A DNA stretch of 14,026 nucleotides. Origin: DAOVDI01 sp965373045. Its GTDB lineage: Bacteria > Acidobacteriota > Aminicenantia > Aminicenantales > Aminicenantaceae. The notes under the pieces are model-generated. The model did not search any database. It was given only the letters and a program-made list of their open reading frames with translations, and was not told where the DNA came from. A program made the position numbers and the translations under genes. Numbering within the stretch: position 1 is the stretch's first letter; every line of letters begins with the position of its first letter. Below are positions 1-6,847 of the stretch, piece by piece. The stretch lies in the NCBI GenBank assembly GCA_965373045.1, contig CBDVEQ010000050.1, forward strand, positions 1 through 14,026, in the 5' to 3' direction.

Positions 1-856
1 AGTAGGTTTCTATCTCGCGGATGATCTGAATTGTCACGTCCGGATCAATGAAGTTGGCTGTTCCAACTTGCACAGCAGATGCACCGGCCAGCATGAACTC
101 AACCGCATCCCCGCCGGTCGCAATACCCCCCATACCCAAAACCGGGATCTTGACAACTGACGCCGCCTGAAAGACCATCCGAACGGCAAGAGGCTTGATG
201 GCAGGACCGCTGAGTCCACCGAACACATTGGCGATCTTTGTTTTTTGTGTTTCGATGTCTATCGCCATGGCCAGAAAAGTGTTGACCAGGGATATTGCAT
301 CTGAACCGGCCTCTTCAGCGCTTTGTGCGATCTCCACGATGTCTGTGACATTAGGGGAAAGCTTGGTGATGACAGGGCGCCGGCTTATTTCTTTCACCCG
401 TTTGACAACGGAATAGGTCGCCTCAGAATCCTGAGCCGGGCACTTCCCTTCTTTTTTTACATTTGGGCAGGAAATATTCAGCTCATACGCGGCAATTCCT
501 TCAAGACCGTTCAGAAAATCTACGACCCTGGTATATTCTTCCTCGTCCTCACCGCAGACATTGATGAAAACCGATGTATCGTACTTTTTCAACTCGGGTA
601 GAATCTCATCCGCAAAGTTTTTCACGCCTACTCCCTGTAAACCGATGGCATTGATCATACCACTTGGAGTCTCTGCGATCCGGGGAGGAGAGTTTCCTTC
701 CCGGGGAGAAAAATAGAGGCCTTTGACGACAAAACCACCCAGCTCATTCAAGTCCATGAAAGGCGCAAACTCCAAACCATAGCCAAAAGTGCCGCTTGCA
801 GCGATCACAGGGTTTTTTAGTTTGATGAAACCCAGGTCAACAGATAAGTCAGTCAT
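1..856 (-). CDS. pyrD: Dihydroorotate dehydrogenase catalytic subunit, class 1B (3' end cut by window)
   Basis: This is the FMN-containing catalytic subunit that oxidises dihydroorotate to orotate in cytosolic pyrimidine synthesis. My own translation from ATG at 856 gives 285 codons with no stop before the window edge; the family is usually a little over 300 residues, so only a short C-terminal piece is missing. Visible signatures are N-terminal NPVIAASGTFGYG (residues 15-27), the active-site loop ELNISCPNVK with the catalytic-base cysteine at C130, the TKLSPN strand near 164-169, and the FMN-phosphate motif GMGGIATGGD near 241-250 followed by VQVGTANF. A cysteine base instead of serine, plus pyrK immediately upstream, marks the class 1B (PyrDB) type that passes electrons through PyrK to NAD+. 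The ATG lies 6 bases after the pyrK stop, so the two are almost certainly co-transcribed. Only a poor GGGAA-like ribosome-binding sequence precedes it. The identity is very secure. Confidence 0.95.
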   Translation of the reverse strand, partial: MTDLSVDLGFIKLKNPVIAASGTFGYGLEFAPFMDLNELGGFVVKGLYFSPREGNSPPRIAETPSGMINAIGLQGVGVKNFADEILPELKKYDTSVFINVCGEDEEEYTRVVDFLNGLEGIAAYELNISCPNVKKEGKCPAQDSEATYSVVKRVKEISRRPVITKLSPNVTDIVEIAQSAEEAGSDAISLVNTFLAMAIDIETQKTKIANVFGGLSGPAIKPLAVRMVFQAASVVKIPVLGMGGIATGGDAVEFMLAGASAVQVGTANFIDPDVTIQIIREIETY

Positions 857-862
857 AATGAT

Positions 863-1666
863 TTATTCCCATATAATTCTGTCAGCAGGAAAAACCGGTC
901 CTTCCTGACAGATTTTCGTCCATTCTTCAGTCCCGGACATTCGAATCTTTTTCACGCAACCCCAGCACGCCCCGAATCCGCATCCCATAATAGATTCAAG
1001 GGACAGTTGGGCAGGGATACCATTTTTTTTGGTGATCCCGGCTATCTCCTCCATCATGAGATCAGGCCCGCAGGCAAAAACAATTTCAGGGTTTAATTGA
1101 TCTATTTTGGATTCAACCAGCTCTGTCACAAATCCTCTGAATCCCAAAGATCCATCATCCGTGGAATACATGAGGCGTATATTTTTTGCCTCAAAGCGCT
1201 CCTTAAGAGGAAGATCCAGGGCGGTCTTCCCACCGTAAAATACTGTTACATCCGAACCCAGGGCCAGAAGTTCTTGGGCCAGAAAGTAAATCGGAGCAAT
1301 GCCGCGCCCTCCGCCGACAGCAGCCGCTCTTTTTTTTCCGCTCCCGTTCTTTATATCGAATCCATTCCCTAAAGGCCCTAAAATATTCAGGCTCTCTCCC
1401 TCTTTTTTCCCGGCAAGGAGAGTTGTCCCGATCCCGGATGACTGGAAAAATATCTCCAGGCTATCCCCCTCCCTGGAATGGATGCTGAATGGACGCCTGA
1501 GCAGGGGGACGGACCGGTCAGAAACTCTGGCCATAATAAACTGCCCCGGCAGCGCTTTTTGCGCGATCTCGGGCGATGTTATTCTGATGAGATGATAATC
1601 CCCCCAATTTCGTCTATAAGTTATCCTTGCCGACGGGTCCTTGATCATGAGAATTGATTCTAACAT
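863..1666 (-). CDS. pyrK: Dihydroorotate dehydrogenase electron-transfer subunit PyrK
   Basis: This 267-residue protein is the FAD and [2Fe-2S] subunit that carries electrons from the FMN of PyrD to NAD+. It has a ferredoxin-reductase-like fold: the FAD-binding motif RRPFSIH (57-63), GPLGNGF (97-103), the nucleotide-binding segment GGGRGIAPIYFLAQ from 118 (R121 replaces the more usual isoleucine), and CGPDLMM at 199. Four cysteines near the C terminus, C229, C234, C237 and C253 (C-x4-C-x2-C-x15-C), match the PyrK iron-sulfur site. Length is typical. It is the first gene of a pyrK-pyrD pair. The start at 1666 is the first ATG after the upstream control region; an internal ATG (codon 7) is possible, since neither start has a convincing Shine-Dalgarno sequence. 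Paralogous sulfide dehydrogenase/NfnA subunits look similar, but the adjacent pyrD settles the call. Confidence 0.95.
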   Translation of the reverse strand: MLESILMIKDPSARITYRRNWGDYHLIRITSPEIAQKALPGQFIMARVSDRSVPLLRRPFSIHSREGDSLEIFFQSSGIGTTLLAGKKEGESLNILGPLGNGFDIKNGSGKKRAAAVGGGRGIAPIYFLAQELLALGSDVTVFYGGKTALDLPLKERFEAKNIRLMYSTDDGSLGFRGFVTELVESKIDQLNPEIVFACGPDLMMEEIAGITKKNGIPAQLSLESIMGCGFGACWGCVKKIRMSGTEEWTKICQEGPVFPADRIIWE

Positions 1667-1694
1667 GTTCGCCGGGAAAATTGAATCATCACAA

Positions 1695-1732
1695 AGCCTT
1701 ACTGGATGATATATAAGGAGTTATGTAAGGCT
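1695..1732. repeat. 8-bp inverted repeat in the divergent pyrK/aminotransferase control region
   Basis: AGCCTTAC at 1695-1702 and GTAAGGCT at 1725-1732 are perfect inverted copies separated by 22 bases, so the arm centres lie 30 bp apart, close to three helical turns. The repeat sits between pyrK and its proposed promoter, near the start of the predicted pyrK transcript, and upstream of the aminotransferase -35 box. It could be a protein-binding operator or an 8-bp RNA stem in the pyrK leader. No T-run follows it on either strand, so it is not an intrinsic terminator. The function is inferred from position only. Confidence 0.4.
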
Positions 1733-1743
1733 ATCGGCCATTT

Positions 1744-1771
1744 TTTATAAATAAAGCAGTAAAATTGACAG
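1744..1771 (-). promoter_or_regulatory. Possible sigma70-like promoter for pyrKD
   Basis: On the minus strand, CTGTCA (1771-1766, 4 of 6 to consensus) and TATAAA (1749-1744, 5 of 6) are separated by 16 bases. Transcription would begin near 1737 and give a leader of about 70 bases carrying the inverted repeat. The -35 hexamer lies almost on top of the plus-strand -35 TTGACA at 1765-1770, so the two promoters would compete for polymerase. The match is only moderate. Confidence 0.35.
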
Positions 1772-1794
1772 GTCCGCTGTTTATTTGACATAAT
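1765..1794 (+). promoter_or_regulatory. Sigma70-like promoter of the aminotransferase, predicted leaderless
   Basis: A perfect TTGACA (1765-1770) is followed after 18 bases by CATAAT (1789-1794, 5 of 6). Counting the last base of the -10 as -7 places +1 at 1801, exactly the A of the aminotransferase ATG. There is no Shine-Dalgarno sequence before that ATG, which agrees with a leaderless mRNA. Confidence 0.7.
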
Positions 1795-1800
1795 TACACC

Positions 1801-2997
1801 ATGAATATCTCAAAGAGAGGGATCGAGATCCAGGCATCCCCTATCCGGAAACTTAAGCCTTTTGCCGACAGTGCGATCGCCAAAGGAATTAAAGTTTACT
1901 TTATCAATATCGGCCAGCCGGACATTCCCACGCCTCAGCCCGTCTGGGACGCGATGAAGAACTTTGATGAGAAAGTACTCAGTTACGGTCCTGCTCAGGG
2001 TTTTCTTGAATTGAGGCAGGCTGTGGCCGATTATTATTCTGATTATAATATTTCTCTTAACGCCGACAATATCATTATCACTGTCGGAGGTTCAGAGGCC
2101 CTCTACTTTGCATTCAGTGTCGCATCCGACCCGGGAGGGGAGATCATCGTTCCTGAGCCGTTTTATACCAACTACAACGGCTTTGCGACATTCGCCGATG
2201 TAAATCTCATCCCCCTGACTCTGAGTGTTGAAGACGGATTTCGGCTTCCTCCTGTGGAACAGATAGAATCAAAGATCACGCCTAAAACCAGGGCATTTCT
2301 TCTTTGTTCGCCGAACAATCCTACCGGATCTGTCTATACGCAGGAAGAAATAGAAACGATTATCGGCCTGGTTAAAAAACATGACCTGTTTCTGATCTCT
2401 GACGAAGTGTATAAAGAATTTGTTTATGACGGCGCCAGGCACATCAGCGTGCTTGAATACAGTGATGTTTCGGACAGAGTAATCGTGGCCGACAGCATAT
2501 CCAAACGGTTCAGCTGCTGCGGAGCCAGGATCGGAGCGATTATCACCAGGAACGAGGACATTTATCAGGCGGCGCTGAAATTTGCGCAGGCAAGACTATG
2601 CCCTCCCACCCTGGAACAGATGGGAGCGCTGGCCGCCTACCGGATGAAGAAAGACTATTTTAAGCCCGTAAGGGAAGAGTACCAGAAACGGCGTGATATT
2701 CTGTTTAACGGCCTAAAGGATGTTCCCGGCATCATCATGTTTAAGCCAGGGGGCGCATTCTATATAACCGTAAAACTTCCCATCAAAAACGCTGAGCACT
2801 TTGCTCAGTGGATGCTGACGGATTTTCAGATGAATAATGAAACGGTCATGGTTGCACCTGCACAGGGTTTTTATGCTACCCCGGGTAAAGGCCTAAATGA
2901 GATCCGGATCGCTTATGTGCTGAAAGAAGAGGATCTTATCCGGGCCCTGAAGGTCCTCAAGGCCGGGCTGAAAAAATATCAATCTCTATTCGACTGA
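1801..2997 (+). CDS. PLP-dependent class I/II aminotransferase, AspC-like
   Basis: This is a fold-type I aminotransferase of 398 residues, the usual length, and cytosolic (no signal peptide or membrane segment). Visible landmarks are the N-terminal NIGQPDIPTP (36-45), YGPAQGFLELR (62-72), the substrate/PLP loop SPNNPTG (170-176, N173), D201-E-V-Y204 contacting the pyridine ring, the Schiff-base lysine K235 in DSISKRFS, R243 in GARIG for the PLP phosphate, and R369 in EIRIAY for the substrate carboxylate. All catalytic residues are present. The family transfers amino groups between 2-oxoglutarate and aspartate, aromatic or other amino acids; the exact substrate cannot be read from the sequence. 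The SISKRFS..GARIG form is typical of a bacterial AspC-like subgroup. It starts directly at a predicted transcription start site without a ribosome-binding site. pyruvate phosphate dikinase follows about 110 bases downstream with its own promoter, so both genes may serve the pyruvate/oxaloacetate node. Confidence 0.92.
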   Translation: MNISKRGIEIQASPIRKLKPFADSAIAKGIKVYFINIGQPDIPTPQPVWDAMKNFDEKVLSYGPAQGFLELRQAVADYYSDYNISLNADNIIITVGGSEALYFAFSVASDPGGEIIVPEPFYTNYNGFATFADVNLIPLTLSVEDGFRLPPVEQIESKITPKTRAFLLCSPNNPTGSVYTQEEIETIIGLVKKHDLFLISDEVYKEFVYDGARHISVLEYSDVSDRVIVADSISKRFSCCGARIGAIITRNEDIYQAALKFAQARLCPPTLEQMGALAAYRMKKDYFKPVREEYQKRRDILFNGLKDVPGIIMFKPGGAFYITVKLPIKNAEHFAQWMLTDFQMNNETVMVAPAQGFYATPGKGLNEIRIAYVLKEEDLIRALKVLKAGLKKYQSLFD

Positions 2998-3038
2998 TCA
3001 CAGGCGGAGAAAACTTGGCAATATTCTCCCCTCATCTA

Positions 3039-3067
3039 TTGATTTTTTCCCCTGTTGGGTGTATATT
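3039..3067 (+). promoter_or_regulatory. Sigma70-like promoter upstream of ppdK
   Basis: TTGATT (3039-3044) and TATATT (3062-3067) are separated by an ideal 17 bases in the gap after the aminotransferase. The predicted start is near 3074, leaving a leader of about 33 bases that contains the ppdK ribosome-binding site. Each box has several matches to consensus. Confidence 0.5.
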
Positions 3068-3095
3068 TCTTGTTTATATTTTTGAATTCACAGTT

Positions 3096-3099
3096 GGAG
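3096..3099 (+). promoter_or_regulatory. Ribosome-binding site that fixes the GTG start of ppdK
   Basis: GGAG at 3096-3099 lies 7 bases before GTG 3107. It is the clearest Shine-Dalgarno sequence in the window and supports the GTG start, which also aligns with the normal N terminus of the enzyme. Confidence 0.7.
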
Positions 3100-3106
3100 T
3101 TGAAAC

Positions 3107-5818
3107 GTGAAAAAACATGTCTACTTTTTCAGCAGAAATGACGCTGAAGGCAACAAGGATATGAGAGATATCCTTGGGGGCAAAGGCGCCAACCTCGCCG
3201 AGATGTCTGGTATCGGTATTCCAGTCCCTCCGGGTTTTACGGTTTCCACTGATGCCTGCAATCAATATACATCTTCCGGGAATACAATTCCCGAAGAGAT
3301 TCAGAAGGAAATCCTTGAAAATCTTTCCAAATTGGAAAACGCCTCCGGGCAAAAATTTGGCGACAAGGAAAATCCGCTCCTCGTTTCCGTCCGATCAGGA
3401 GCCAAGTTTTCAATGCCCGGGATGATGGACACGATCTTGAACCTGGGCCTGAACGACACAACCGTGGAAAGTCTGGCAAAAAAAAGCGGTGTTAGGCGAT
3501 TCGCACTGGATTGTTACCGCCGGTTGATCCATATGTTCGGTGATGTTGTCCTTGGCATCTCCAAAAAAGAATTTGAAACAATTCTAAAAACCATTAAAGA
3601 CAATGCCGGTGTGGTCAACGACTATGATCTGACCGAAAAGCACCTTGAAAAAGTCATCAGTGAATACAGAGCCCTGGTCCAGAGAGAAACAGGAAAAGAT
3701 TTTCCTCAGGATGTGCGGGAACAGCTCTTCCTGGCAGTATCAGCCGTATTTAGCTCCTGGAACACACCGAGAGCCATAACATACCGGCGGTTAAACCATC
3801 TTCCTGATGACCTGGGAACAGCCGTCAATATCCAGTTGATGATATTCGGCAATTTCGGAGAGACATCCGCGACAGGTGTTGGTTTTACACGCGATCCTGC
3901 CAACGGCCGCAAAAAACTTTACGGTGAATATCTGGTCAATGCCCAGGGCGAAGACGTGGTCGCCGGGATCCGGACACCCTCCCCTATAGAAAATTTGGAG
4001 GAGAAGATGCCGCGGATATTCCAGGAATTGAAGGACATCACAACCCGGTTAGAGAACCACTACAAGGATATTCAGGATTTTGAATTCACAATCCAGGAGG
4101 ACAAACTCTATATGCTTCAGACGCGGAGCGGAAAAAGAACAGGGCAGGCGGCCGTTAAGATCGCTGTCGACCTTGTGGAGGAAGGACTGATCTCCAAAGA
4201 AAGAGCCATAATGCTGGTAGAGCCCGATTCTCTTAACCAACTGCTCCACCCGGTCTTTGATGTCAAAGATAAAGCCACTCATGACAGGATTGCAAAAGGA
4301 CTGGCTGCTTCTCCAGGGGCAGCCGCCGGACAGGTCGTATTTACAGCGGACGATGCAGTGGACTGGAAAAAAGACGGCAAGAAAGTCATTCTTGTCAGGG
4401 ATGAAACTTCTCCTGATGACATCCACGGCATGAGCGCCTCTCAAGGGATCCTGACAGCAACAGGAGGCATGACATCGCATGCCGCAATTGTAGGACGGCA
4501 GATGGGCAAATCCGCTATTGTAGGCTGTGGAGAGCTTGTCCTGAATGAGGAAGAAAAGTACTTTACGGCCGGCGGTCAAAAGATCAAAGAAGGAGAATGG
4601 ATCTCCATCGACGGTACCAGTGGTGAAGTCCTTAAGGGCGAGATCAAGACAAGACCTTCGGTGATCATCCAGGTCGTCAAAGGCGAGATCAAACCCGAGG
4701 AATCCGAGCTTTATTTGAATTTCAGCAAATTGCTTTCCTGGGCAGACAGCTTCAGGAAGCTGAATGTCCGGGCCAATGCCGATACTCCTGAAGATGCTCA
4801 GATAGCCTTTGCATTCGGCGCAGAGGGAATCGGCCTGACCCGCACAGAGCATATGTTTTTTGATAATGAGCGCCTTCCTTTTATAAAGGCTATGATCCTC
4901 GCTGAAACCGAAGAAGAACGCAGGGACAATATAGGCAAGCTTCTGCCCTTCCAGAGAAAGGATTTTTACGAGCTGTTTAAGGCTATGAAAGGCAATCCTG
5001 TAACTATCCGGACTCTCGATCCGCCTCTTCACGAGTTTCTGCCCAAAAAAGAAGATCTGATGGTCGAGATCGCCACGCTGAAAGCCTCCGGAAAAGAAGA
5101 TAAAAAGAAGACTCAGGAACTTTTACAGCTCCTTGAACGGGTCAACGCTCTTTCAGAGTTTAACCCGATGCTGGGACACCGCGGCTGCCGCCTGGGCATC
5201 ACCTATCCAGAGGTCATTGAAATGCAGGCAAGGGCCATCTTTGAAGCCGCATGCCAGCTTGTAAAAGAAGGCCAAAATGTCCGGCCCGAGATCATGGTTC
5301 CTCTGATCGGATCCGTGGAGGAACTGGCCGACCAAAAGGCGATCATTGTCAGAGTCGCCGGGGAATTGATCAAACAGTCCGGGATCGATCTTGACTACAC
5401 GGTCGGAACCATGATCGAGATTCCCAGGGCAGCTATCACAGCGGCCGATGTTGCAAAAGAAGCCGAGTTCTTCTCTTTTGGCACTAATGACCTGACACAG
5501 ACCACATTCGGAATCTCCCGTGATGACGGGGCTTCCTTTATTAATCATTATCTCTCACATGGCATCTGGAAAGACGACCCGTTTCAGACTATTGACATCA
5601 GCGGTGTCGGGGAACTGATGAAGTGGGCCGTGGAAAAAGGTCGTCAGACCAGGCCGGACCTGAAAGTCGGTATCTGCGGAGTCCACGGCGGCGATCCCCG
5701 CTCTATTGTTTTCTGCAATAAAATCAGACTCAATTACGTCAGTTGCTCCGCATACCAGATCCCGATCGCACGGCTTGCTGCAGCTCAGGCAGTATTGGTG
5801 GAAAAAGATGTAGTATAG
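3107..5818 (+). CDS. ppdK: Pyruvate, phosphate dikinase
   Basis: PPDK interconverts pyruvate, ATP and phosphate with PEP, AMP and pyrophosphate, and in many anaerobes works in pyrophosphate-dependent glycolysis or gluconeogenesis. The 903-residue product is full length. In order it has the ATP-grasp nucleotide domain (GGKGANLAEM at 24-33, SVRSGAKFSMPGMMDT at 94-109, ATGVGFTRDPANG at 255-267, LQTRSGKRTG at 337-346), the swivelling phosphohistidine domain (GGMTSHAAIVGR at 453-464, with H458 the phosphorylated histidine and T456 the residue targeted by regulatory kinases in other organisms), and the PEP/pyruvate TIM barrel (GLTRTEHMFF near 577, FNPMLGHRGCRLG near 685, GTMIEIPRAA near 767, FSFGTNDLTQTTFG near 789). 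C857 corresponds to the general-acid cysteine. The usual CGEHGGDP motif reads CGVHGGDP here (V859). The GTG start has a GGAG 7 bases upstream and its own promoter. The deacetylase gene starts 12 bases after its stop. Confidence 0.97.
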   Translation: MKKHVYFFSRNDAEGNKDMRDILGGKGANLAEMSGIGIPVPPGFTVSTDACNQYTSSGNTIPEEIQKEILENLSKLENASGQKFGDKENPLLVSVRSGAKFSMPGMMDTILNLGLNDTTVESLAKKSGVRRFALDCYRRLIHMFGDVVLGISKKEFETILKTIKDNAGVVNDYDLTEKHLEKVISEYRALVQRETGKDFPQDVREQLFLAVSAVFSSWNTPRAITYRRLNHLPDDLGTAVNIQLMIFGNFGETSATGVGFTRDPANGRKKLYGEYLVNAQGEDVVAGIRTPSPIENLEEKMPRIFQELKDITTRLENHYKDIQDFEFTIQEDKLYMLQTRSGKRTGQAAVKIAVDLVEEGLISKERAIMLVEPDSLNQLLHPVFDVKDKATHDRIAKGLAASPGAAAGQVVFTADDAVDWKKDGKKVILVRDETSPDDIHGMSASQGILTATGGMTSHAAIVGRQMGKSAIVGCGELVLNEEEKYFTAGGQKIKEGEWISIDGTSGEVLKGEIKTRPSVIIQVVKGEIKPEESELYLNFSKLLSWADSFRKLNVRANADTPEDAQIAFAFGAEGIGLTRTEHMFFDNERLPFIKAMILAETEEERRDNIGKLLPFQRKDFYELFKAMKGNPVTIRTLDPPLHEFLPKKEDLMVEIATLKASGKEDKKKTQELLQLLERVNALSEFNPMLGHRGCRLGITYPEVIEMQARAIFEAACQLVKEGQNVRPEIMVPLIGSVEELADQKAIIVRVAGELIKQSGIDLDYTVGTMIEIPRAAITAADVAKEAEFFSFGTNDLTQTTFGISRDDGASFINHYLSHGIWKDDPFQTIDISGVGELMKWAVEKGRQTRPDLKVGICGVHGGDPRSIVFCNKIRLNYVSCSAYQIPIARLAAAQAVLVEKDVV

Positions 5819-5830
5819 CCTGGATTATTC

Positions 5831-6790
5831 ATGGCATCGATTATAAAAAATCTATTATCCCGCTTAAGCCGGAAAAAATCTTCTCTCAAATTTATCTACA
5901 GCGACTCCTACTGGATGTTCGATATGGAGGAACACATTTTCCCCCTGGACAAGTACCGGCTGCTCTATGAGCAGCTTATTCGAATGGGCGTGAAAAAAGC
6001 CGAGTTCCTGTCTCCTGAACCAGCCCAGGATAAGGACATAGTGCGGGTTCACACTTCAAAATACCTGAAAAAACTGACCACCGGCATGCTTTCTACAGGA
6101 GAGATTTTAACACTCGAACTGCCCTTTTCGGACAAAGTTATGGAATTCGCCCGCTTGTCTGCCGGAGGCAGCATCACAGCAGCTCTGACTTCTCTTGACT
6201 GCGGACTATCAGTCCATATCGGCGGGGGATTCCATCACGCTTTTGCAGATCATGGGGAAGGTTTTTGTGTCATAAACGACATTGCCATCGCTCTGGAGAA
6301 ATTGAAATCAGAAAATCTTATAAACAAGGCGATGGTCGTGGACTGTGATGTTCATCAGGGAAACGGAACCGCTAAAATATTTGAGAAAAAGCCATATGTA
6401 TTTACATTTTCAATACATCAGATGGACCTTTATCCCGCACAGAAAGTAAGAAGCTCAAGAGATGTCGGTCTCTGGTCAGGGGACGGAGATGAGCCCTATA
6501 TATCTGCACTGGAAACTAATATCCCTCAGATCTTTGAAGAATTTCTTCCGGATATAGTCTGTTACGTCGCTGGAGCAGACCCTCTCGGCAAAGACCGGCT
6601 AGGAGGACTTGATCTAACATTCAGCGGTCTGGAAGAACGGGACAGGATCATCATCGGGGAGGCCCGGCGGCGGGGCATACCTGTTTTTATTGTCCTGGCA
6701 GGAGGGTATGCGGCTGACATTGCTGATACAGTTAAAGTTCATATGAATACGATCAGAACAGCGCTCAAGATCAGCCGCAAGTTTTATTAA
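5831..6790 (+). CDS. Histone deacetylase-fold zinc deacetylase, class IV (HDAC11/AcuC)-like
   Basis: This 319-residue protein belongs to the arginase/deacetylase superfamily, whose bacterial members remove acetyl groups from lysines (AcuC) or from polyamines and other small amines. The active site looks complete: tandem histidines H135-H136 in GGGFHHAF, D171 followed by zinc ligands D173 and H175 in VDCDVHQGNGTA, the third zinc ligand D250 in AGADPLGKDRLGG, and the transition-state tyrosine Y293 in LAGGYA. The N-terminal EEHIFPLDKYR and the GEGFCVIND segment resemble class IV enzymes more than classical AcuC. Residues 1-19 form a basic extension ahead of the expected first strand (KFIYSD); no alternative in-frame start explains it and no Shine-Dalgarno sequence is visible. 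It begins 12 bases after the ppdK stop and is very likely co-transcribed with it. Substrate is unknown; PPDK or another metabolic enzyme is an inferred possibility only. Confidence 0.88.
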   Translation: MASIIKNLLSRLSRKKSSLKFIYSDSYWMFDMEEHIFPLDKYRLLYEQLIRMGVKKAEFLSPEPAQDKDIVRVHTSKYLKKLTTGMLSTGEILTLELPFSDKVMEFARLSAGGSITAALTSLDCGLSVHIGGGFHHAFADHGEGFCVINDIAIALEKLKSENLINKAMVVDCDVHQGNGTAKIFEKKPYVFTFSIHQMDLYPAQKVRSSRDVGLWSGDGDEPYISALETNIPQIFEEFLPDIVCYVAGADPLGKDRLGGLDLTFSGLEERDRIIIGEARRRGIPVFIVLAGGYAADIADTVKVHMNTIRTALKISRKFY

Positions 6791-6791
6791 A

Positions 6792-6820
6792 TTGACTTTT
6801 AATATGGGGGATAATACATT
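6792..6820 (+). promoter_or_regulatory. Possible promoter for the glycosyltransferase cluster
   Basis: TTGACT (6792-6797) and TACATT (6815-6820, 4 of 6) are separated by 17 bases, in the 57-base gap between the deacetylase and the first glycosyltransferase. Transcription would start near 6827 and leave a leader of about 20 bases with no Shine-Dalgarno sequence. This is the only candidate seen for separate transcription of the cluster; read-through from ppdK is the alternative. Confidence 0.35.
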
Positions 6821-6847
6821 TAGCTCTGCTCATGCGGACAATTCATA

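Noticed and set aside
1713..1728. Plus-strand AAGGAG followed by ATG TAA, a start-stop minimal frame
   Set aside because: The spacing to ATG is too short for an effective ribosome-binding site, it lies upstream of the proposed plus-strand transcription start, and part of it belongs to the inverted repeat.
3006..3048. Possible terminator after the aminotransferase: GGAGAA/TTCTCC stem followed later by six T
   Set aside because: The stem is only 6 bp with a 12-base loop, and the T-run starts 14 bases beyond it, inside the ppdK promoter region. This does not meet the form of an intrinsic terminator.
4049..5032. Long minus-strand open frame of 327 codons inside ppdK
   Set aside because: It is a shadow of the strongly conserved ppdK coding strand; its translation is cysteine- and histidine-rich without any recognisable domain.
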